Source: Sulfurospirillum cavolei
Lineage (GTDB): Bacteria; Campylobacterota; Campylobacteria; Campylobacterales; Sulfurospirillaceae
Length of the DNA: 5,386 nt
Assembly (NCBI RefSeq): GCF_000813325.1
Contig: NZ_BBQE01000021.1
Direction: 5' to 3' (one strand)
In this document: positions 1-4,258 of the stretch, piece after piece
Position numbering within the stretch: the stretch's first letter is position 1
Layout: each line of letters begins with the position of its first letter
The notes under the pieces: model-generated
The model's input: only the letters and a program-made list of their open reading frames with translations
Database searches by the model: none
What the model was told of the DNA's origin: nothing
Program-made: the position numbers and the translations under genes

Positions 1-329
1 CTTCCCAAGAAGCTGTTCAGAATCAGAATGAGCCGCAACTTCGGGATGAAAATGCTCACAATGACAAATCTGTCCACGGAGTGCTTAATCCAACTTACCA
101 AGCTGGGTTACGACGCGACGCCGTTCAACCAGATATTGAAGCAGAACGCAAAAAGAGAGATGAGATTGAGGCTGGGAAAAGTTACTGTAGCCGACGTTTT
201 GGCGGCGCAACCTGTGACGACAAATCTGCTCAAATTTATGCGCGCTTCGATAAAAATGATTGGCGTATCCAACCTGCAGAGTTTTATCGCTTCCATGACG
301 CAGAAGTTAACACTTTCGGATATTTCTGA
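1..329 (+). CDS. B: Gene B, internal scaffolding protein (main part; starts at 5353)
   Basis: B is the 120-residue internal scaffolding protein. It binds the inside of F pentamers, promotes assembly with spike pentamers and H, and leaves the procapsid when DNA is packaged. Reading from 5353 through the seam gives MEQLTKNQAVATSQEAVQN... ending EVNTFGYF with TGA at 327-329. The N-terminal half is polar and low in hydrophobic residues, as expected of a flexible scaffold, and the C-terminus is aromatic (WRIQPAEFYRFHDAEVNTFGYF), which in published structures is the part that contacts the capsid protein. The whole gene lies inside A. An ATG-like start at 81 is only an internal codon. The stop overlaps the K start by one base (TGATG at 327-331). 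Confidence 0.97.
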   Translation, partial: SQEAVQNQNEPQLRDENAHNDKSVHGVLNPTYQAGLRRDAVQPDIEAERKKRDEIEAGKSYCSRRFGGATCDDKSAQIYARFDKNDWRIQPAEFYRFHDAEVNTFGYF

Positions 330-414
330 TGAGTCGAAAAATTATCTTGATAAAGCAGGAATTACTACTGCTTGTTTACGAATTAAATCGAAGTGGACTG
401 CTGGCGGAAAATGA
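1..414 (+). CDS. A: Gene A and A* shared C-terminal part (continues from 5386)
   Basis: This is the C-terminal 137 codons of A and A*, in phase with 4259-5386 because that segment is exactly 376 codons. Reading begins LPKKLFRIRMSRN at position 1 and ends TAGGK with TGA at 412-414. The ATG at 28 is internal methionine, not a gene start. The segment is basic (many Lys and Arg) and lies downstream of the catalytic tyrosines. Its DNA also encodes nearly all of B (frame 0) and the first half of K (frame +1 relative to A), which constrains the protein sequence here. The A stop overlaps the C start as ATGA at 411-414, which suggests translational coupling. Confidence 0.97.
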   Translation, partial: LPKKLFRIRMSRNFGMKMLTMTNLSTECLIQLTKLGYDATPFNQILKQNAKREMRLRLGKVTVADVLAAQPVTTNLLKFMRASIKMIGVSNLQSFIASMTQKLTLSDISDESKNYLDKAGITTACLRIKSKWTAGGK

Positions 415-499
415 GAAAATTCGACCTATCCTTGCGCAGCTCGAGAAGCTCTTACTTTGCGACCTTTCGCCATCAACTAACGATTCTGTCAAAAACTGA
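329..499 (+). CDS. K: Gene K, small burst-size-enhancing protein
   Basis: K is a 56-residue protein, MSRKIILIKQELLLLVYELN at the N-terminus and ending NDSVKN with TGA at 497-499. It is leucine-rich, with a hydrophobic run at residues 5-16 and another around 32-44, consistent with membrane association. It is non-essential and is reported to increase burst size. It begins on the last base of the B stop codon (TGATG), has no convincing ribosome site of its own, and is probably translated by coupling to B termination. It overlaps the end of A in the +1 frame and the first 89 bases of C in another frame. Identification rests on exact position, length and sequence; the molecular mechanism is not known to me. 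Confidence 0.94.
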   Translation: MSRKIILIKQELLLLVYELNRSGLLAENEKIRPILAQLEKLLLCDLSPSTNDSVKN

Positions 500-671
500 C
501 GCGTTGGATGAGGAGAAGTGGCTTAATATGCTTGGCACGTTCGTCAAGGACTGGTTTAGATATGAGTCACATTTTGTTCATGGTAGAGATTCTCTTGTTG
601 ACATTTTAAAAGAGCGTGGATTACTATCTGAGTCCGATGCTGTTCAACCACTAATAGGTAAGAAATCATGA
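411..671 (+). CDS. C: Gene C, replication-to-packaging switch protein
   Basis: C is 86 residues, MRKFDLSLRSSRSSYFATFR... to PLIGKKS. From published work it binds the A/Rep/DNA replication complex, stops further double-stranded RF synthesis, and directs single strands into procapsids; it is essential. The start chosen is ATG 411, whose last bases form the A stop (ATGA at 411-414). A GTG at 393 would add six residues but has no better ribosome site and would lose the stop/start overlap. The Shine-Dalgarno match is weak (GGCGG at 403-407), so coupling to A is likely. Its stop TGA (669-671) overlaps the D start as ATGA. Promoter PD lies within codons 63-76. Confidence 0.96.
   Translation: MRKFDLSLRSSRSSYFATFRHQLTILSKTDALDEEKWLNMLGTFVKDWFRYESHFVHGRDSLVDILKERGLLSESDAVQPLIGKKS
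598..636 (+). promoter_or_regulatory. Promoter PD for gene D and the structural genes
   Basis: Consensus -35 TTGACA (598-603) and -10 TACTAT (622-627) are 18 bp apart, giving a start near 634-636. It lies in gene C, about 30 bases before the D start, and would drive D, E, J and, past partial terminators, F, G and H. It is the best sigma-70 match found and agrees with the mapped phiX174 D promoter. Confidence 0.82.
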
Positions 672-1126
672 GTCAAGTTACTGAACAATCCGTACGTTTC
701 CAGACCGCTTTGGCCTCTATTAAGCTCATTCAGGCTTCTGCCGTTTTGGATTTAACCGAAGATGATTTCGATTTTCTGACGAGTAACAAAGTTTGGATTG
801 CTACTGACCGCTCTCGTGCTCGTCGCTGCGTTGAGGCTTGCGTTTATGGTACGCTGGACTTTGTAGGATACCCTCGCTTTCCTGCTCCTGTTGAGTTTAT
901 TGCTGCCGTCATTGCTTATTATGTTCATCCCGTCAACATTCAAACGGCCTGTCTCATCATGGAAGGCGCTGAATTTACGGAAAACATTATTAATGGCGTC
1001 GAGCGTCCGGTTAAAGCCGCTGAATTGTTCGCGTTTACCTTGCGTGTACGCGCAGGAAACACTGACGTTCTTACTGACGCAGAAGAAAACGTGCGTCAAA
1101 AATTACGTGCAGAAGGAGTGATGTAA
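668..1126 (+). CDS. D: Gene D, external scaffolding protein
   Basis: D is the 152-residue external scaffolding protein, MSQVTEQSVRFQTALASIKL... to EGVM. In published structures 240 copies coat the procapsid, hold F pentamers together and contact G spikes, then leave on maturation. Predicted character fits a mostly helical soluble protein. It is the first gene fully downstream of promoter PD and is made in very large amounts, yet its ribosome site is weak (AGGT at 656-659), so coupling to C through ATGA (668-671) probably helps. Gene E lies within it in the +1 frame. Val66 is encoded by GTA at 863-865; the A at 865 is silent in D but creates the amber stop in E. Its TAA stop shares one base with the J start. 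Confidence 0.98.
   Translation: MSQVTEQSVRFQTALASIKLIQASAVLDLTEDDFDFLTSNKVWIATDRSRARRCVEACVYGTLDFVGYPRFPAPVEFIAAVIAYYVHPVNIQTACLIMEGAEFTENIINGVERPVKAAELFAFTLRVRAGNTDVLTDAEENVRQKLRAEGVM
846..1121 (+). CDS. E: Gene E, lysis protein, interrupted by an amber stop at codon 7 (am3)
   Basis: E is the 91-codon single-gene lysis protein that inhibits MraY, the lipid I synthase of peptidoglycan synthesis, with help from host SlyD. Here the ATG at 846 reads MVRWTL and then TAG at 864-866, where wild type has TGG (Trp7). The rest of the frame is intact: a hydrophobic segment (about residues 10-30, including Pro21, known to be critical), a basic tail, and TGA at 1119-1121. In a host without an amber suppressor, only a hexapeptide is made and lysis should fail; in a suppressor host the gene works. 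GAGG at 833-836 is the ribosome site. Codon 89 is CAG (Gln); I recall CGG (Arg) in the reference. An in-frame ATG at codon 26 would lose Pro21 and most of the membrane segment. Confidence 0.95.
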
Positions 1127-1242
1127 TGTCTAAAGGTAAAAAACGTTCTGGCGCTCGCCCTGGTCGTCCGCAGCCGTTGCGAGGTACTAAAGGCAAGCGT
1201 AAAGGCGCTCGTCTTTGGTATGTAGGTGGTCAACAATTTTAA
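1126..1242 (+). CDS. J: Gene J, DNA-binding packaging protein
   Basis: J is a 38-residue protein, MSKGKKRSGARPGRPQPLRG at the N-terminus and ending LWYVGGQQF. It has twelve Lys or Arg residues, all in the first 29 positions, and no acidic residue. It binds the packaged single strand, neutralises its charge and tethers it to the inner face of the F capsid through the aromatic, hydrophobic C-terminus, displacing B. The start ATG shares its A with the D stop (TAATG at 1124-1128), and AAGGAG at 1113-1118 is a strong ribosome site seven bases upstream. It is followed by hairpin TJ. It is complete and has the known length. Confidence 0.98.
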   Translation: MSKGKKRSGARPGRPQPLRGTKGKRKGARLWYVGGQQF

Positions 1243-1246
1243 TTGC

Positions 1247-1262
1247 AGGGGCTTCGGCCCCT
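1247..1262 (+). terminator. Hairpin after gene J (terminator TJ) with UUCG tetraloop
   Basis: A perfect 6-bp stem, AGGGGC with GCCCCT, closes a TTCG loop (1253-1256). As RNA this is the unusually stable C(UUCG)G tetraloop. It fills most of the 36-base J-F gap. Only TTACTT follows, not a T-run, so read-through into F is expected; this fits the reported partial terminator TJ. Confidence 0.8.
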
Positions 1263-1278
1263 TACTTGAGGATAAATT

Positions 1279-2562
1279 ATGTCTAATATTCAAACTGGCG
1301 CCGAGCGTATGCCGCATGACCTTTCCCATCTTGGCTTCCTTGCTGGTCAGATTGGTCGTCTTATTACCATTTCAACTACTCCGGTTATCGCTGGCGACTC
1401 CTTCGAGATGGACGCCGTTGGCGCTCTCCGTCTTTCTCCATTGCGTCGTGGCCTTGCTATTGACTCTACTGTAGACATTTTTACTTTTTATGTCCCTCAT
1501 CGTCACGTTTATGGTGAACAGTGGATTAAGTTCATGAAGGATGGTGTTAATGCCACTCCTCTCCCGACTGTTAACACTACTGGTTATATTGACCATGCCG
1601 CTTTTCTTGGCACGATTAACCCTGATACCAATAAAATCCCTAAGCATTTGTTTCAGGGTTATTTGAATATCTATAACAACTATTTTAAAGCGCCGTGGAT
1701 GCCTGACCGTACCGAGGCTAACCCTAATGAGCTTAATCAAGATGATGCTCGTTATGGTTTCCGTTGCTGCCATCTCAAAAACATTTGGACTGCTCCGCTT
1801 CCTCCTGAGACTGAGCTTTCTCGCCAAATGACGACTTCTACCACATCTATTGACATTATGGGTCTGCAAGCTGCTTATGCTAATTTGCATACTGACCAAG
1901 AACGTGATTACTTCATGCAGCGTTACCATGATGTTATTTCTTCATTTGGAGGTAAAACCTCTTATGACGCTGACAACCGTCCTTTACTTGTCATGCGCTC
2001 TAATCTCTGGGCATCTGGCTATGATGTTGATGGAACTGACCAAACGTCGTTAGGCCAGTTTTCTGGTCGTGTTCAACAGACCTATAAACATTCTGTGCCG
2101 CGTTTCTTTGTTCCTGAGCATGGCACTATGTTTACTCTTGCGCTTGTTCGTTTTCCGCCTACTGCGACTAAAGAGATTCAGTACCTTAACGCTAAAGGTG
2201 CTTTGACTTATACCGATATTGCTGGCGACCCTGTTTTGTATGGCAACTTGCCGCCGCGTGAAATTTCTATGAAGGATGTTTTCCGTTCTGGTGATTCGTC
2301 TAAGAAGTTTAAGATTGCTGAGGGTCAGTGGTATCGTTATGCGCCTTCGTATGTTTCTCCTGCTTATCACCTTCTTGAAGGCTTCCCATTCATTCAGGAA
2401 CCGCCTTCTGGTGATTTGCAAGAACGCGTACTTATTCGCCACCATGATTATGACCAGTGTTTCCAGTCCGTTCAGTTGTTGCAGTGGAATAGTCAGGTTA
2501 AATTTAATGTGACCGTTTATCGCAATCTGCCGACCACTCGCGATTCAATCATGACTTCGTGA
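1279..2562 (+). CDS. F: Gene F, major capsid protein
   Basis: F is the 427-codon major capsid protein (60 copies in the T=1 shell), a jelly-roll beta barrel with long loop insertions typical of microvirus major capsid proteins. It reads MSNIQTGAERMPHDLSHLGF at the start and ends RDSIMTS with TGA at 2560-2562, then TAA two bases later. GAGG at 1268-1271 is the ribosome site, seven bases before ATG. It interacts with B inside and D outside during assembly, binds J and DNA inside the virion, and carries G spikes at the fivefold axes. It is complete, with no frameshift, and matches the known length. Codons end in T far more often than chance, as in the neighbouring structural genes. Confidence 0.98.
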   Translation: MSNIQTGAERMPHDLSHLGFLAGQIGRLITISTTPVIAGDSFEMDAVGALRLSPLRRGLAIDSTVDIFTFYVPHRHVYGEQWIKFMKDGVNATPLPTVNTTGYIDHAAFLGTINPDTNKIPKHLFQGYLNIYNNYFKAPWMPDRTEANPNELNQDDARYGFRCCHLKNIWTAPLPPETELSRQMTTSTTSIDIMGLQAAYANLHTDQERDYFMQRYHDVISSFGGKTSYDADNRPLLVMRSNLWASGYDVDGTDQTSLGQFSGRVQQTYKHSVPRFFVPEHGTMFTLALVRFPPTATKEIQYLNAKGALTYTDIAGDPVLYGNLPPREISMKDVFRSGDSSKKFKIAEGQWYRYAPSYVSPAYHLLEGFPFIQEPPSGDLQERVLIRHHDYDQCFQSVQLLQWNSQVKFNVTVYRNLPTTRDSIMTS

Positions 2563-2593
2563 TAAAAGATTGAGTGTGAGGTTATAACGCCGA

Positions 2594-2621
2594 AGCGGTA
2601 AAAATTTTAATTTTTGCCGCT
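2594..2621 (+). terminator. Hairpin after gene F (terminator TF region)
   Basis: A 13-base arm (2594-2606) pairs with 2609-2621, with one G-T wobble (T2599 with G2616); in RNA the loop would be a few bases. The GC-rich base of the stem (AGCGG/CCGCT) and A-T-rich upper stem resemble an attenuating terminator, but no T-run follows, so termination is probably partial. It also forms part of the primosome site. Terminators after J, F, G and H are reported for phiX174; equating this hairpin with TF is inference. Confidence 0.65.
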
Positions 2622-2635
2622 GAGGGGTTGACCAA

Positions 2636-2642
2636 GCGAAGC
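2636..2642 (+). other. GCGAAGC DNA mini-hairpin
   Basis: GCGAAGC folds as single-stranded DNA into a two-pair stem with a GAA loop, known to be exceptionally stable. It lies in the F-G gap in the complementary-strand start region. Confidence 0.7.
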
Positions 2643-2672
2643 GCGGTAGGTTTTCTGCTTAGGAGTTTAATC

Positions 2673-3200
2673 ATGTTTCAGACTTTTATTTCTCGCCATA
2701 ATTCAAACTTTTTTTCTGATAAGCTGGTTCTCACTTCTGTTACTCCAGCTTCTTCGGCACCTGTTTTACAGACACCTAAAGCTACATCGTCAACGTTATA
2801 TTTTGATAGTTTGACGGTTAATGCTGGTAATGGTGGTTTTCTTCATTGCATTCAGATGGATACATCTGTCAACGCCGCTAATCAGGTTGTTTCTGTTGGT
2901 GCTGATATTGCTTTTGATGCCGACCCTAAATTTTTTGCCTGTTTGGTTCGCTTTGAGTCTTCTTCGGTTCCGACTACCCTCCCGACTGCCTATGATGTTT
3001 ATCCTTTGGATGGTCGCCATGATGGTGGTTATTATACCGTCAAGGACTGTGTGACTATTGACGTCCTTCCCCGTACGCCGGGCAATAATGTTTATGTTGG
3101 TTTCATGGTTTGGTCTAACTTTACCGCTACTAAATGCCGCGGATTGGTTTCGCTGAATCAGGTTATTAAAGAGATTATTTGTCTCCAGCCACTTAAGTGA
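2673..3200 (+). CDS. G: Gene G, major spike protein
   Basis: G is the 175-residue spike protein that forms pentamers at each fivefold vertex and binds lipopolysaccharide of the host surface. It reads MFQTFISRHNSNFFSDKLVL and ends ICLQPLK with TGA at 3198-3200. The ATG at 2673 follows AGGAG at 2661-2665 by seven bases. The open frame extends upstream to a TTG at 2628, but that start would lie in the primosome-site hairpins, lacks a ribosome site and would exceed the family length. Residue 113 is Asp (GAT at 3009); I recall Asn in the reference, a known difference of am3-lineage DNA. The protein is rich in Ser, Thr, Val and aromatics, consistent with a beta barrel. Confidence 0.98.
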   Translation: MFQTFISRHNSNFFSDKLVLTSVTPASSAPVLQTPKATSSTLYFDSLTVNAGNGGFLHCIQMDTSVNAANQVVSVGADIAFDADPKFFACLVRFESSSVPTTLPTAYDVYPLDGRHDGGYYTVKDCVTIDVLPRTPGNNVYVGFMVWSNFTATKCRGLVSLNQVIKEIICLQPLK

Positions 3201-3208
3201 GGTGATTT

Positions 3209-4195
3209 ATGTTTGGTGCTATTGCTGGCGGTATTGCTTCTGCTCTTGCTGGTGGCGCCATGTCTAAATTGTTTGGAGGCGGTCAAAAAGCCGCCTCCGG
3301 TGGCATTCAAGGTGATGTGCTTGCTACCGATAACAATACTGTAGGCATGGGTGATGCTGGTATTAAATCTGCCATTCAAGGCTCTAATGTTCCTAACCCT
3401 GATGAGGCCGTCCCTAGTTTTGTTTCTGGTGCTATGGCTAAAGCTGGTAAAGGACTTCTTGAAGGTACGTTGCAGGCTGGCACTTCTGCCGTTTCTGATA
3501 AGTTGCTTGATTTGGTTGGACTTGGTGGCAAGTCTGCCGCTGATAAAGGAAAGGATACTCGTGATTATCTTGCTGCTGCATTTCCTGAGCTTAATGCTTG
3601 GGAGCGTGCTGGTGCTGATGCTTCCTCTGCTGGTATGGTTGACGCCGGATTTGAGAATCAAAAAGAGCTTACTAAAATGCAACTGGACAATCAGAAAGAG
3701 ATTGCCGAGATGCAAAATGAGACTCAAAAAGAGATTGCTGGCATTCAGTCGGCGACTTCACGCCAGAATACGAAAGACCAGGTATATGCACAAAATGAGA
3801 TGCTTGCTTATCAACAGAAGGAGTCTACTGCTCGCGTTGCGTCTATTATGGAAAACACCAATCTTTCCAAGCAACAGCAGGTTTCCGAGATTATGCGCCA
3901 AATGCTTACTCAAGCTCAAACGGCTGGTCAGTATTTTACCAATGACCAAATCAAAGAAATGACTCGCAAGGTTAGTGCTGAGGTTGACTTAGTTCATCAG
4001 CAAACGCAGAATCAGCGGTATGGCTCTTCTCATATTGGCGCTACTGCAAAGGATATTTCTAATGTCGTCACTGATGCTGCTTCTGGTGTGGTTGATATTT
4101 TTCATGGTATTGATAAAGCTGTTGCCGATACTTGGAACAATTTCTGGAAAGACGGTAAAGCTGATGGTATTGGCTCTAATTTGTCTAGGAAATAA
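3209..4195 (+). CDS. H: Gene H, DNA pilot protein (minor spike)
   Basis: H is 328 residues, about ten to twelve copies per virion; it oligomerises into an alpha-helical tube that carries DNA across the host envelope. The N-terminus is glycine/alanine-rich and hydrophobic (residues 2-25, with GAIAGGIASALAGGA), a likely membrane segment with small-residue helix-packing spacing. Residues about 143-282 are polar, Gln-rich and helical, including three tandem 11-residue repeats at 150-182. This matches the published crystal structure of the tube. The C-terminal region has a second small-residue-rich stretch. GAGGTGAT at 3199-3206 serves as ribosome site and overlaps the G stop. An 8-bp hairpin lies in codons 23-30. 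The gene ends LSRK with TAA at 4193-4195. Confidence 0.98.
   Translation: MFGAIAGGIASALAGGAMSKLFGGGQKAASGGIQGDVLATDNNTVGMGDAGIKSAIQGSNVPNPDEAVPSFVSGAMAKAGKGLLEGTLQAGTSAVSDKLLDLVGLGGKSAADKGKDTRDYLAAAFPELNAWERAGADASSAGMVDAGFENQKELTKMQLDNQKEIAEMQNETQKEIAGIQSATSRQNTKDQVYAQNEMLAYQQKESTARVASIMENTNLSKQQQVSEIMRQMLTQAQTAGQYFTNDQIKEMTRKVSAEVDLVHQQTQNQRYGSSHIGATAKDISNVVTDAASGVVDIFHGIDKAVADTWNNFWKDGKADGIGSNLSRK
3275..3298 (+). repeat. Perfect 8-bp GC-rich hairpin inside gene H
   Basis: GGAGGCGG (3275-3282) pairs with CCGCCTCC (3291-3298) around TCAAAAAG. It lies about 65 bases into H. It could be the reported attenuator TG, a packaging or replication structure on the viral strand, or a translation modulator; sequence alone does not decide. 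There is no T-run after it. Confidence 0.7.
3656..3754 (+). repeat. Three tandem 33-base/11-residue repeats in gene H
   Basis: Three consecutive 11-residue units, NQKELTKMQLD, NQKEIAEMQNE and TQKEIAGIQSA (residues 150-182), share the pattern xQKExxxxQ. This hendecad spacing is expected of a straight multi-helix barrel and falls at the start of the DNA-ejection tube domain. Confidence 0.85.
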
Positions 4196-4204
4196 CCGTC
4201 AGGA

Positions 4205-4240
4205 TTGACACCCTCCCAATTGTATGTTTTCATGCCTCCA
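4205..4240 (+). promoter_or_regulatory. Promoter PA for gene A
   Basis: A consensus -35 TTGACA is at 4205-4210. The -10 is unclear: TATGTT (4223-4228) is the best match but leaves only 12 bp, while the usual 17-bp spacing falls on TTTCAT (4228-4233). Start of transcription would be near 4235-4240, inside terminator TH. A promoter before gene A is established for phiX174; its exact elements here are inference. The H-A gap (4196-4258) has also been described as the phiX 'reduction sequence' region. Confidence 0.7.
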
Positions 4241-4258
4241 AATCTTGGAGGCTTTTTT
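4234..4258 (+). terminator. Rho-independent terminator TH after gene H
   Basis: GCCTCC (4234-4239) pairs perfectly with GGAGGC (4247-4252) around a 7-base loop, followed by six T residues (4253-4258), the classic intrinsic terminator form. It is the best terminator in the genome and would end the long transcripts coming through J-F-G-H. Its 3' arm is also the Shine-Dalgarno of gene A, whose ATG directly follows the T-run. Confidence 0.88.

Larger units (their letters stand above)
2579..2650 (+). other. Primosome assembly site (PriA/n' site) for complementary-strand synthesis
   Basis: The F-G untranslated region of phiX174 is known to hold the site where PriA (protein n') binds hairpin DNA on the viral strand and loads the primosome. 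The sequence shows a long hairpin with AAGCGG at 2593-2598 and, further on, a GCGAAGC mini-hairpin at 2636-2642. The function is established for this phage; exact borders here are approximate and placed from memory. Confidence 0.75.

Noticed and set aside
88..95. CAACTTA near 91 as a second A-protein nick site
   Set aside because: It differs from CAACTTG at the nick-site G and lacks the A+T-rich spacer and GACCAC end.
393..410. Extension of C to GTG at 393
   Set aside because: No better ribosome site, and ATG 411 forms the ATGA overlap with the A stop seen also at the C-D junction.
28..414. A separate 128-residue gene starting at ATG 28
   Set aside because: It is the C-terminal part of A/A* continuing in frame from position 5386 through position 1 of the circular genome.
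891..1121. E restarted at TTG 891 or ATG in codon 26
   Set aside because: The TTG start has no ribosome site, and restart at codon 26 would lose Pro21 and most of the membrane segment; am3 is known to be lysis-defective.
1372..1929. A 185-codon reverse-strand open frame opposite F
   Set aside because: Same wobble-first register artefact; rich in Ser, Arg, Ile and Thr with no recognisable fold or promoter.
2628..2672. N-terminal extension of G from TTG at 2628
   Set aside because: It would run through the primosome-site hairpins, lacks a ribosome site and exceeds the known 175 residues; ATG 2673 has AGGAG at proper spacing.
3158..3727. A 189-codon reverse-strand open frame opposite H
   Set aside because: It is in the wobble-first register produced by codon bias, starts across the G-H junction, and no phiX174 minus-strand gene is known.
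3351..3962. A 203-codon forward open frame inside H, hydrophobic and basic
   Set aside because: It lies in the +1 frame of H and is explained by T-ending codons; no ribosome site and no domain I recognise.
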